A DNA stretch of 64,000 bases from Dermanyssus gallinae (Eukaryota > Arthropoda > Arachnida > Mesostigmata > Dermanyssidae), in contig QVRM01000321.1 of the NCBI GenBank assembly GCA_003439945.1, positions 1 to 64,000 on the forward strand, written 5' to 3'. Shown piece by piece: positions 42,200 to 52,862 of the stretch (positions within the stretch are counted from its first letter, which is position 1; the number at the start of each line of letters is the position of its first letter). A model generated the notes under the pieces. The model was given only the letters and a program-made list of their open reading frames with translations. It was not told the origin of the DNA and did no database searches. Position numbers and translations under genes: made by a program.

Positions 42200-42399
42200 C
42201 TATTTAAGACACAATTCTCGTGTGCCGTCAGGTCTTAATTTTAAAGCTCGTACTTGATTGTACGTCTTTAGTGATACCTATGACTTTGTGAGTTTCCGCA
42301 AAAAGTCAAGCGTTGCGTGAGAATCTACACAGCGATGAAGCGCAGATCTACGTGCATCTCTACCCAATGTAACTTTTTAACGAAGACGTAGACTTCTCG

Positions 42400-42860
42400 T
42401 TTGTGTGGTCGAGAAAGCTAAACCTATATTCTGCCTAATATTGGATCTCCTATTTTTAAAGGCGTTAAATATTGGAAAAAAAGGGCGGTGGTGGTACTTA
42501 TTCCCAAAAGTAACGGAGAGAACAGACTTATGTCTCCTGAACACCCTAGCAAGAGAGTATGAGGCAACTATAGAATACAGACTTAAGGCGTTTGCAAAAC
42601 AGTAGGGCCTTCTATCGGCCAACCAGCACAAGATTCGCAAGAACAGATAAGTTCTCACAGAGGCTGTTATTCTCACACAAGAATTGCTTTACGGTTTGCC
42701 TATATACAAACGGAAGCTTCTTGTTTTTTCAACAGGCTGTTTTCCCTGCTCTGGAACATAACATATGACGACATGTTTAGACAGAAAAATCTCCCACAGG
42801 GAGTAGAGATGATGGCGTATGTTTATAACTTGCCCCGGTAATGAACGAAGCCATTCTCCT
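42400..42860 (+). pseudogene. R1-like LINE RT fragment
   Basis: A frame-shifted reading of KKRAVVVLIPKSNGENRL, then EYRLKAFAKQ, GLLSANQHKIRKNR, corresponding to the LIPK...L-I-E-x-R-L...L-S-x-N-Q-F-G-F-R-K block seen intact in the R1 element at 54260-54420. Only about 150 codons remain. Confidence 0.6.
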
Positions 42861-43619
42861 GACAGGGAGAAAAATAATAAGCAGCATGAAACTAATGGTG
42901 GCGGGCCAAGAAATCAAGCAAGTAACAGGAGCCAGACTGCCTTAGTGTCCTACAACACAATGGTCTCAGAGGCACAAATCACATCAGGAAGTGTACGATC
43001 CAGGCCCGTAAATCCATAAATAGTTTGTCAATAGTGTTGTATGGCGCCAACAGCTATCCATTCCTTCATCTATAACCATTTCTTCTACTCATGCCCGTAT
43101 TTTTCAATTTAACCATAATATATTCTAGAACCGACTTCCTATTCCTCTGGCTATACATTTGTCTACCACTGTTTTATCTAAATGTATTACCTCTAGTCTT
43201 GTCATTAATACATGTCCTCCTTCCCATATCCTCCCCCCGACAAATTGATGATTGTGGGTGTTCATGTCCTCTAGACATGTCCTCTAGAAAATCCTGTACT
43301 CATGTCCATCTAAATCAATTTCACAACAGCATTACCCTCTCTTCGCGTACTTCCAAATTGTCACCTTAGTTGTCGTCATTAGCACCGTTGGCTTTTCTTG
43401 CAGTACTCGTCATTTTGGCATTTTTTTCAAAAATAGTTTTGGTGGTTTTTCTAAACTCTTCCAGTGCTGTTTTTCGTCGAACAATAGCCTCTACATCCAG
43501 TGAACATATGTATGGTAGAGTGTCGTTGAGATGGAGTGAAACATTCACCAACGCCAGTTCAAACATCACGGCAGGTTACTCAACCTGGCTCACCGTCTAC
43601 AACAACAACAATCACAACA

Positions 43620-45315
43620 ATGTCGGCACCAGACGTCTCAAGTAGCAACCACGACCCGCTTTCTATCGAGAGACGTTTGAAACGCTGTAGCCAATCAAGA
43701 GACTAAGCTAAAAGTGTCAACAAGTGGAACGAAGGTGAAGAGAGAGCAGCCGCAGCAGACAGATGATGGAGGAGAGGGCGCCGGCATCGACAGTGGTGCG
43801 ACAGCGACGGCTAACAAACGGCAAGCGACCAGCCCACCGCAACGGGCGAAACCATCAAAGACGAGAGCAGCGGGAAAGAGCGGCACAGAGTGGACAACTA
43901 TAGCGGAATCCTCTGGTGCCAGTAACGTGAGCGATGAAAGGGAAGCCTTGGAGAGCGCGGCCACAGCGCGGCCATCTGATATATCCGATGAGGCGCACGT
44001 CAACGAAGACACCAAGGGCTGGAACGTCGTTGGGGCGGGTGGAAAGTTATTAGAAAGAACGCAACTCCAAAGGTTAAAATAAACGAGCGGCCTGGGGCGA
44101 TTATTTTTGCCGCTGATAATAATTTGGTGGAGACAAATTTTAACGCAGTTTGCGCTGATGTCGCTAGACACTTTAACGAAAAAGTTGAGGAACCTCGTTT
44201 TACACGAGCCGGTGAACTCGTTATCGTCGCAGAAGAAGCAGAAGACAGAGCGATTTTGCTAAGTTTAACCTCAGTCGGAGGTATCCCGGTTCAGTCTAGA
44301 GTGAGCGACCAAAGATCAACAGTAGAGGGGAAAATCTGCGGTGTGCATCCGTCACTCAGCGACGCAACCATTGTTAACGCTTTGGAGTCACTAGGTGTCA
44401 CTGAGGCCTTCCGAGTCAGAGCTAAGGACGTCCGAACCGGTATAATTACGGCCACTGACCAAGTAATTCTAACTTTTTCTGGAATTGCTTTTTCGACGGA
44501 AGTTCGCCTGGGCCTTAAAACACACGGGATAATGCTCTATAGGGAGCTGCACCAATGTTACCGGTGCTACAGCTTAGACCACATCAAGCCGGACTGCCCC
44601 AGGATGGCTCCTCGTTGCCGCCGCTGTGGTTCCATGAACCATATTCGGAAAGATTGCAACCAAGCGGCAAAATGCTGCTTGTGTAAAGCAAACCATGAAG
44701 CCACTTACGGCAGTTGCCCGCACCGGCTTCGCCGTATGGAGCAGCTAAAAAAAGTCAGCAATACGGTGAAATACAGAGAAAATTCGATGCCGTACCAGTT
44801 AAGATCTGCGCACCTGTTGCCGACATTCAGCCATCATCGTCGTTTTCGAAACGGTCTTTCTCTGCTGTGGTCCAGAACGGGATAAAGGTACCTGCGGCGC
44901 ATCCCAAGGCCCAGCCCACTGCCTCTACGGTGATCAAAGAGCAAAAACAGATTACCTATGACGTACTTCAAACTATTGGCATTAACAAGGTTGTGCAATG
45001 TGTCACGGAGAAAATACTTCCAATTATAATCGACGCCATTGTAGCGCGAATCGGAATGGCAATTTGAAAGCGGCGCCGTCTATAATCCCTGGCGGCGCCC
45101 CTGACGTGGCTTCGGACGGTTTTGGCGGACAGCTGGAACTGGCTCTCCACACAGCGCTCACTTCGAGTATAGCGGAGCTACCTCATCTGGCAGTTCCACA
45201 AACGACTTCTATTTTGACGCCGTCACTGCAGGCATCGTCACCTGTGACGAGCACTGGCGGCGGAGCAGCTAGTGTCAATACGGGGTTCTCTTCTCTCGAT
45301 CTCAATGACGAATAG
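43620..45315 (+). pseudogene. Gag-like ORF1 of RLE copy 9 (three CCHC knuckles)
   Basis: ATG at 43620 (MSAPDVSSSNHDPLS). A frame change near 43700 leads to a basic/acidic region, then 44124-44885: FNAVCADVARHFNEK, GELVIVAEEAEDRAILLS, VGGIPVQSRVSDQRST, EVRLGLKTHG and knuckles CYRCYSLDHIKPDC, CRRCGSMNHIRKDC and CCLCKANH...C (about 44560-44720; C-x2-C-x4-H-x4-C twice, then C-x2-C-x3-H-x6-C). Shifted frames continue to 45315. The layout matches Jockey/I-type ORF1 nucleocapsid proteins that bind the element RNA. Confidence 0.8.
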
Positions 45316-45339
45316 AAAACAGGACATTCGTCACTGGGT

Positions 45340-48300
45340 GACACCGATGACGCAGAACAACACCACGGTGTCATGAACCTCGGCGTCGACAGTACGATCT
45401 CCGGCGCCGATCTCACCATCAACTGCCCTCACTCGGACTGTTCAACGGCTGTTCGCTGTCCGCCAAAACCTTAAGATGCTCTCGATCGTTCCGCGTGGTG
45501 TGGGGCCTACAGTCGCAGCCGAACTAACCAAGACGATCAAGTCGATTTGCTCAACAAATGACCTGTATTCATGGTCCCATTTGGCTCATTTCGCAACAAC
45601 TGTCTCCACAATACCTCGGCAAAAGGTAAAAGGAAGGTCACTGTGCTCACTTATGCGGGACAACCTCAGTCGATTCAGGAGTCGTTCCCCACTCGATGCC
45701 GTGGTCATTACCAACACGTGCGCGGCGCCGAAACTAGCAGAAACGATGATAGGCAAAGAGCCCGGGAGGTACAGGCAAAGCTGGCTCAGGGGGATGTTTC
45801 TGCAGCAGCAGCACGCATTGTTATGTCAACAGATTTAATGGCTTTACAGGACTCCAACACGCATCACACACACAATCGCAAAAAACATCCGAACATGCCA
45901 GAAACATCGGCCTTTCCGCCACCACCTAGAGACGTTCCAGCAGCCGACCAAAACAACATCACCCCTACTGAAGTTAGAGCAGCAATCCAGAGTTTCCCAA
46001 ACAGTTTAAGTGGAGGCCCGCACGGCCTCAAGCCTAGACACCTAAAAGATCTCATTGAAAAGGGCGATGAGATCTGGCCTCTCCTCCTTGCACTGACGGA
46101 CTTATGCCACCTTGTCGTGAATGGCCGCCTACCAGGGTTCGCACTTAGTAACTTCTATGGAGCTAACCTTTTAGCCTTAAAAATTGACGGCGGTCTCCGC
46201 CCAATAGCAGTCGGAAATACCCTGCGGCGGCTAGCGTGTGAAGTGCTAAACCGCAAATTCATGGCGCAGATTGTCGACAAAATTGCTCCCGTGCAACTGG
46301 GTTGTGGAGTTAAAGAAGGTTGCGAGGCTGCGGTCCGCGATGCAAGAGAGCCTTTGTAAATATCAACTCGGCATCAAATAAGGTGTTGATAAAACTCGAT
46401 TTTAAAAATGCCTATAATTCCCTGAGAAGAGGTGGGATTCTCGACGCTGTCAGACCAAACTTTCCAGCAATCTACCCCGCAGTCTACCAGATGTACAGAA
46501 GTTCATGCAATCTTGGGGGGATGCTTTTGGGGGAAAGAGATAATACTTTCCAAATGTGGGGTTCAGCAAGGAGACCCTTGTGGCTCGGGCTCTCTTCTGC
46601 CTGATAATTTGCCAACTGCTTTCCGCTCTAGAGTCGGAATTTAAGCCGTGGTTATCAGACGATGGAACGATTGGCGGTACTTTTGATTCCGCGCTTGGTG
46701 ATGCGAAAAAGATAATAAATTTCGGTGTCACCTCTGGGCTGCAACTTAACGCGTCAAAGTGTGAGCTGCTCATTTTATCATCCGACAACGCTTTTCGTGA
46801 CGAGTGCTTGCGCCGGGCGCAGGACCTGCCTTCTGACATCAAGCTATGCACCGATGAACACATCGAGCCTCTTGGAGCTCCCCGCACAACGGCCTCAGCA
46901 ATACTCGCCCTGAACAGGAAGTGCGAGCTTATGGATCTCTGGTGTTCTAGGTTGGGATTCCTGGATGCGTATCCCGCACTATACTTAATGCGAACTAGTC
47001 TTTCGACACCAAGACTCATCTATATTATCCGTTGCACTGACGCGTTTGCCCTGAGAGACATTCTACAACGATTTGACGAAAAGTTACGACAATGCGCGAA
47101 ACAGGTGTTACATTTGAATTTGGACGAATTAAGTTGGAACCAGGCTTACCTTCCTATCTCAGCCGGGGGTATCTTCCCTTCCTACCTACCTCAGCTAGGA
47201 GTCCGTCGAGCGACGGATTTGGCTCGGACCGCGTTCTTGGGTTTAATCATTACTTTTCACGAGCTAATCTAGATTATCCTCCGTCCCCGACGGGCTTGGC
47301 ACTTAACCTGAGGTATATCTTCAATGCACCGAGGGCCGGACATGTTAAAATATCTAGGGTTTCCCCAACAGTTCTTGTGGCAGCATGGCCGCTGACTCTC
47401 AGCGGTATGGTTTATTATCTGCTGTGGCGGCGTGGTCTAGGGGACTAGTGCGCTAGTCATGGTTGTCATCTATCGGGGTGTCGCCGGTTCGATCCCTGTT
47501 GTTGGTCGAATTTTCTTTGAAATCTATATCTCCTCCGAACGCCAACCCATTCCTAGATCGGCTCATGGAGTCCAAAAAAGAGGAGTTCGCCGCCCGCCAC
47601 GGCGTGGTGCTTGATGACGCACGTCCGTCTGCCCTGGACGCCGTCGTAGTCAACGCCATCTAAAATAAAATTCTGGACAACACGGTCTTGGCAAAACACG
47701 CCTTCTAGCAGCCTTCAATAAATCAAGCGCCAAATGGCTTCAAGCCATTCCGTCGCCGCAGCTGGGTACGATGCTGGACAATACAACACTCCGCATCGTT
47801 GCTGGCCTGCGGTTAGGAGTGGCCGTATGCGCGCCTCATGCTCCCTTTGAGACACACCGGTGTCGCCGGGGGAGCATGGCCTCAGCTGTTCTAGGAATTG
47901 CGGAAGACATTCATGCCACGCCGCGCCTGCTGAAGTCATTTCAAAGGCGCTACAGTGCGCTAAAGTGCCCTGCAGAAAAGAGCCAGTCGGACTGGCAACG
48001 GACTCGTAAGTAGCAACCCTACGCCCAGACGGGATGACCCTGGTTCCCTGGTCCTCCGGAAAGGCCCTTGTATGAGACGCAACCGTGTGGGACACGCAGG
48101 CGCCATCTCACAGGAATCGAGTCTCGAGATCAGCAGGCGCTGTTGCCAATTTAGCCGAGCAGCGAAAAAGTCTGAAGTACCGCGAGTTGGAGGCAACTTT
48201 TATAGTACAGTTAGTTGCGATAGAAACAATGGGGGCCATGGGCGAATCTACAGTAAGTTTTCTGAGAGAAATTGGGAAAAGAGCGGCAAGTGAGAAGGAT

Positions 48301-48417
48301 GAGAAAAGGGCGGGAGAATTTCTGCTGCATAGAATATCCATTGAAGTGCAACGTGGTAATGCGGTCGCGGTGCTAAGCTCGCTGCCCTCAGGCACTGGCT
48401 TACTGGAGTTGACCTAA
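45340..48417 (+). pseudogene. ORF2 of RLE copy 9: RT, zinc finger, restriction-like nuclease
   Basis: N-terminal CPHSDC near 45430, IVPRGVGPTVAAEL and STIPRQKVKG blocks, QAKLAQGDVSAAAARIV (45780), FPNSLSGGPHGLKPRHLKDL, NFYGANLLALKIDGGLRPIAVG (46150-46220), LGCGVKEGCEAAVRDA, KLDFKNAYNSLRRG (about 46400), a shifted GVQQGDPCGSG, WLSDDGTIGG where YLDD stands in other copies (46650), LNASKCELL (46750), a connector to 47260, then after the insert LGTMLDNTTLRIVAGLRLG (47765), LRPDGMTLVPW (about 48030), LV-stop-DATV (TGG to TGA at 48073), KYRELEATFIVQ and RAGEFLLHRISIEVQRGN, LLELT-stop at 48417. Confidence 0.82.
47428..47520 (+). repeat. tRNA-like (SINE-head) insert in RLE copy 9
   Basis: Box A TGGTCTAGGGG at 47433-47443 and a perfect box B, GGTTCGATCCC, at 47486-47496, spaced as in tRNAs. 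I could not close a 7-bp acceptor stem, so it is a tRNA-derived repeat rather than a working tRNA gene. The RLE reading is interrupted here and resumes around 47530. Confidence 0.6.
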
Positions 48418-48450
48418 CTTTGTAATACAAGTGTACTGCGTATAATATAA

Positions 48451-49700
48451 ACAGGTGTAGATTGTTTCCGCTGGTGATTATCTACTCGTTTCTCGCTGCT
48501 GCCGAGCTGTTTGATCAACTCCTGCTAAACCGCTATTATATTCTACTCTCTCTATCAAAAGAAGTTTCTTTTCTCTGATCCTATTTTGTCTTTTTGCACG
48601 TTCCTCATATATGTCCCTCGCTTGGTTTGCAAAGCATTGACGATGCCATACCACTTGTCGGTTTCTGCCTTTATTTTCGCCGTATCTGCATTAATTTGCC
48701 GATGTGTAGCTTACCACGTATAATCAGCAAATGGCTGGCTACGCTCTGCAGTCCTTTTCCCGTCTATGTGATTTCCGCACGTGCACAGCTACTTAAGGGC
48801 ACGTATTTTGTCGCCGCACAGCGATAGCCTATTATGTGCGTTTTGTGGCTTGATCTTCATTTTGGTGCAGGAAATGAGGGAACATGAAGAACCTTGGAGC
48901 AAAGTAGACAGAACGTGACTTGAACAAATGGAGGCGTCATGTTAAGAGGGTAAGTAAAGAGCCGAGTAAAAAGCATTTTAATTAGTCCGAAGCGTGTATG
49001 TTATAAACTCAGTGACCTGGACCCATTTTAAATACGCTAAATAGTTTATTAGCACTCCTTTTCGCCATTGATTTTGTGTGCTAGTGCGTAATTATGGTAG
49101 TATCAAAAAGCTATTGGAAATTGCATTTTAAAGTGCAATATGTGCAGGCAAAACTAGCAAACTTCAGCTTCTTGTTTGAAACTTCATCAAGGGACTTATT
49201 TCGAAACATCATCAAAGTCACTTTTTTGAGGCCATGAGAAGGAAGTCTCTTGCAAAACCATTATGATGGAGTATATGTTAATGAATTGCTTGATAGGTTT
49301 CTTCCAGAAATCGGGAGTGCGTCGAGACCCTGCACCTGCCTGCGGCCTGATTGGACTAAACATCGGAGATCCCTATCAATAAGCTGGCGGGATTGCACTC
49401 AAAGTGGAGCGGGGCAGGGAAAATTACGGAAGCCTAATTACGAGCATACTATCTGCTCGTTCACTATTGAGCCATCAGTTGTGTAGAGACGAGAGACCAT
49501 AATCATTGAAGAGAAGTCGAACGGACACAGAGAAAATACACAGCGTCGTTGTGGCAGCAAATCACCTTTAAAGGTTCGCGGAAAGCCATCAGCGGCCAAG
49601 AACCTGGGTTCTGCAATTTACTGGCTAGCAATAATCTATAGCAAAATGTATTATTGAGCACTCTCATAATTTATTATATTAAAAAAGGATGTTTCATATA
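48451..49700. other. No gene recognised
   Basis: Open frames up to 78 codons, none convincing. Spacer between the RLE copy and the next retroelement. Confidence 0.5.
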
Positions 49701-49927
49701 TACAGATCACCGGGTGTGTTCACTGTGTAGTGCTGGTTTCGAAATCGAATGGTGCGAACTGTTTTCTGTAGGTCTGAGGAAACGATTTTAGGATCTTAGT
49801 ACTAACTTAAATTTGTGAACTTTAGGATAACAGGTAAGTGGCCCGACTTGCAGTGAATCGTTTAACTTAAAATTGTGAAAAATTAGTGGAACTTTTGAGG
49901 TGACGTGTGTTGTGAAGTGAACGCAAC

Positions 49928-50199
49928 TGGCGCCACCAGTGGGGATGCCAGCGACATCATTACGGTCGGTTGTCTAGCTCTATTGGCGTTAAAAGTGCGG
50001 ACAGGTTGAACAGTCTTACGGAACTCGGACAGTACTCAACGAACTGAAGGGGACTGTGAAACAGTACACGTAGAGCAGCAGAGTGTCTAGTGTAACATAC
50101 AGATCTATAGCAGATATATATTTGTAGATTATCTAGCCTAGCATATATAGCACAGCGTTGACTTAGTGGACGATATTGTATCATAGATTAAATAGTGGT
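49928..50199 (+). mobile_element. 5' leader of a gag-bearing retroelement, split by the R1 element
   Basis: TGGCGCCACCAGTGGGG at 49928 looks like a primer binding site of an LTR retrotransposon (close to TGGCGCC-type sites), following GTGAAGTGAACGCAAC. The leader runs to the R1 target duplication at 50186-50199 and resumes at 56061. LTR limits could not be fixed. Confidence 0.4.
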
Positions 50200-50687
50200 T
50201 TCGTTTGATTCGAACGCGACGGTCGGGTCAAGCGGAGTTCTAGGAAAAGATTGTAAAATCTTAGTACGGAGCTACCGTCAGCCAGTTCTTACGTAACAGT
50301 TCGGCGCGCCCTGCTCAGGTGCACCTTTGTATAACTAACGTGCTCTTGGAAGTGACTTTTAAACGGTAGAACACTACTCAACGTTCATTCTACGGACCCT
50401 AGACAAGTTGCGCGAAAAACAGCTGTAGAGGCATTCTCGGCTTATCACAACAAACTTGTCTGTACAAGTGGATGCGTGCGTTGCATTACTACGTTAGCTG
50501 GCAGCTGGATCTGTATTGTGCCACCAACTGAAGCAGTGATTTGTCGTCGCTATCACTGCAGTATCGTCTTTGTGTGTGTGTGCTTTTGTTTGTTTTTTGT
50601 TTTGCTGATGTCATCTTGGCCATCACCACCGTAAACATCACCTGGGTTGGCCAATGACTCTATTTAGCACTACCGTCTTCACACAGA

Positions 50688-50782
50688 GCGCGTAGCCGAG
50701 TGGACAGCGCCGTTGTCTATCAAGCGGGCGCAGGACAGTTGTCCCGAGTTCAAAGCCGGAAACTGGCGTTTTTTTTTTTTTT
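50688..50782 (+). promoter_or_regulatory. tRNA-like box A/box B with T-run in R1 5' UTR
   Basis: Box A-like TAGCCGAGTGG (50693-50703), box B-like GTTCAAAGC (50748-50756, fits GTTCRANNC), and a T14 run at 50769-50782 directly after, as a pol III terminator would be. It resembles a degraded tRNA-Ser/Leu-type head. It could be an inserted SINE head or an internal promoter; transcription is not shown. Confidence 0.5.
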
Positions 50783-50915
50783 GAGAGGATCAACATTAAA
50801 GTTATTTTTTATTTAATTATTAATTTTGTTTTGCAAGTTTCGTGCCGAGTGGGCATAGAAACACGTCTATATATAAAAAAAATCCTCATTTAGCAATTAC
50901 CCTTCTGGGCTAGCA

Positions 50916-52862
50916 ATGCTTGTTGGCGACTCGCCTGTACGCAATGAACCGGACAAGGAGCCGCCCGACGAGCCAGGCCAGGATAGCCAAGCAATGCAAC
51001 AGGCGAGTCAAACCGGCAGTGATAACTACGCACCGGAAGAAAACTCAGACGAGGTGGATGAACCGAGGTGTCCTCGACTAGCGCAAGCACTGCGCCTAAT
51101 AGAAGACATATATAAGGTCACTGCTAGTCTGAAGAATATGCATCTCGTTGTCAAAAGCTCATCGGAGAAACTAAGATTCGTAATCAGAGATATGGTGAGG
51201 GCAGAGAAGATGAAGGACGCCGACGAACGGCAACAAACCGATTTGCTCCCTAACGAGTCAAGAGATGTTGCCTGCCAGTGCACGCCGGATATGCTAAGTA
51301 CGCACGGCAAGATAAAGGTCATAGATGATCTTATCAAGAACTGCGAAACAGCAGATGATCTAAAGGATCTTCTAATAAAGGAGTGGCCCTGCGGCGCGTT
51401 TAACAACGTGTCTCAGCTCAAAACAAGCATATTAAAGGATAGTCCTCTTCGACTCCTCATAGCACGAAGTGAGGACCCGGCTGACTCCGTTGTCTGGAAA
51501 AATGTGGCCTCGCAGTTTCAAGGAATAGCAGGGGAAGCTGGGAAGAAAGTTAGTACCGTGCTGTCGAGCCTTATTAAGGAGACGCAGAACAACGGACGAA
51601 CCATTGCACGAGCTCTGGTGGCGATCCGGTTGCCAAAGGACTCGGGGCAGTGGGAAGACCTCGAGCTTATAGAGAAGGTAATTGAACGAGCCAACGAGCT
51701 CTTGGGGAATACAGAGGAGCTACGCGTAGCAGGGGCAATCCCGTGCTACATGACTAGTCAAGGCGAGGTAAGGGGCGTTAAAAAGCTTCTCGAATGTGTG
51801 GCCCGGAAACACAACGTTTGCGTAGCAGTGACATCTGGGAGAAACAGAAAAGAGGATTCTACCAAACGAGAAAGACGTGCCAGAAAGGCACCGAGTGGCA
51901 CGTCCATACTTGTCCATAAGGAGGACGGTGTCTCCTACGCAGACACCTTGAAGCGATTATGTAACAACATTGATCCCGCACAATACAACGTGAAGGTCAC
52001 TGGGGTGCAACGGCTTGCCAGCGGGGACATGCGGCTAAGGGTCGCAGAAACAACAGAGAGCGCATCGGCACATTTCTTTGATGCACTAAAATCAAAAGGA
52101 GACGGCAATGTATCGACCGACCACTCTGCACTAAAAAAAATTATAGTAAGGAATCTGCTCGAAGGTACAAACCGGGAAGATGTCGACCAAGCAATAAGAC
52201 ATACCGCCAGCGTTGCTGGCCTCTTGCTTGTAGAAGAACCACAGAAAGGAGCCAACGGCCGGTGGTCGGCTCTGGCCCGAATGAACTCATCCGACTTCGC
52301 AAAGCTGATGAGGGTTGGACGGATCCAGATTGGCTGGTCGTCCTGTCCCATCTCAGAATGGGTCAGCGTGCCGACATGCCAGAAATGCCAGAGAGTTGGG
52401 CACCAGGCTCAATCTTGTACATTCGAAGAAGTCACGGTCAAACGATGTCATAAGTGCGGCACCCTGGGTCACGTCGCAAAGGATTGCGAGGGGTCCCTCT
52501 CATGTTATAACTGCGGGGTACCCGGGCATGCAGCCAACTCTGCAGCCTGCCCGGGATATAGAATGAGGATCGCCGAGGCCAGGCGCCATTTGGACCAAGC
52601 AGGCCCTCGACGGAAAATGCAAAACTGTCCTTTAACAACAACCAAGGAAATCCGTCCTCTTCCACAAGCGGAGTCGCCACCTACCCTTGAACCCACGGAA
52701 GATGTTGCGCTGAGCGGGCAAAGCCCTCCTGCGGATACGCCTACTGTCGACGCAGACGGTTTTAGGCCGGTTATTTCGCGAAAGAACCGCAAAAGAGGAC
52801 AGCAATCCCCGACTGATGATCAACGGTTAGCCAAATCTCAGCACTCAAATGATGCGAATTAA
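50916..52862 (+). CDS. R1 ORF1, gag-like RNA-binding protein (648 aa, intact)
   Basis: Uninterrupted. The N-terminal third is acidic, then a helical region (LRLIEDIYKVTASLKN, SEKLRFVIRDMVRAEK), a middle domain with IRLPKDSGQWEDLELIEK, a basic stretch (RNRKEDSTKRERRARKA), an RNP-like ALKKIIVRNLLEGTNREDVD region and GWSSCPISEWV just before three zinc knuckles CQKCQRVGHQAQSC, CHKCGTLGHVAKDC, CYNCGVPGH...C (52377-52545). The tail is Pro-rich. In R1 elements this protein binds the element RNA. ATG at 50916 is the first in frame. The stop overlaps the ORF2 start. Confidence 0.9.
   Translation: MLVGDSPVRNEPDKEPPDEPGQDSQAMQQASQTGSDNYAPEENSDEVDEPRCPRLAQALRLIEDIYKVTASLKNMHLVVKSSSEKLRFVIRDMVRAEKMKDADERQQTDLLPNESRDVACQCTPDMLSTHGKIKVIDDLIKNCETADDLKDLLIKEWPCGAFNNVSQLKTSILKDSPLRLLIARSEDPADSVVWKNVASQFQGIAGEAGKKVSTVLSSLIKETQNNGRTIARALVAIRLPKDSGQWEDLELIEKVIERANELLGNTEELRVAGAIPCYMTSQGEVRGVKKLLECVARKHNVCVAVTSGRNRKEDSTKRERRARKAPSGTSILVHKEDGVSYADTLKRLCNNIDPAQYNVKVTGVQRLASGDMRLRVAETTESASAHFFDALKSKGDGNVSTDHSALKKIIVRNLLEGTNREDVDQAIRHTASVAGLLLVEEPQKGANGRWSALARMNSSDFAKLMRVGRIQIGWSSCPISEWVSVPTCQKCQRVGHQAQSCTFEEVTVKRCHKCGTLGHVAKDCEGSLSCYNCGVPGHAANSAACPGYRMRIAEARRHLDQAGPRRKMQNCPLTTTKEIRPLPQAESPPTLEPTEDVALSGQSPPADTPTVDADGFRPVISRKNRKRGQQSPTDDQRLAKSQHSNDAN

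Larger units (their letters stand above)
38722..42200 (-). mobile_element. Nearly complete APE-type LINE, antisense, just downstream of the CD36-like gene
   Basis: Reads as ORF1 C-terminal part (42199-41590), ORF2 endonuclease (41715-40834), RT (40776-39543) and C-terminal cysteine region (39564-38806) with only a few frame breaks. It is the best-preserved APE-type LINE besides the R1 element. Clade not assigned; the RT motif GFAQGDNLSPLLF resembles CR1/L2/RTE-type elements. The 3' end is by the (TA)n at 38682. Confidence 0.8.
43500..48450 (+). mobile_element. RLE-family retrotransposon, longest copy with gag-like ORF1 (copy 9)
   Basis: An ORF1 with three zinc knuckles (43620-45315) is followed within about 30 bp by ORF2 (about 45340-48417) with RT, finger region and nuclease. 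Frameshifts, a nonsense codon in the nuclease motif and a tRNA-like insert at 47428-47520 make it inactive. It shows the overall architecture of the family most fully. No (AAT)n tail is left at its 3' end. Confidence 0.82.

Noticed and set aside
46450..47019. 189-codon minus-strand frame
   Set aside because: Shadow of the RLE copy 9 ORF2 on the plus strand; no motif of its own.
47428..47520. Functional tRNA gene
   Set aside because: Boxes A and B are good, but acceptor and anticodon stems do not close; kept only as a tRNA-derived repeat.
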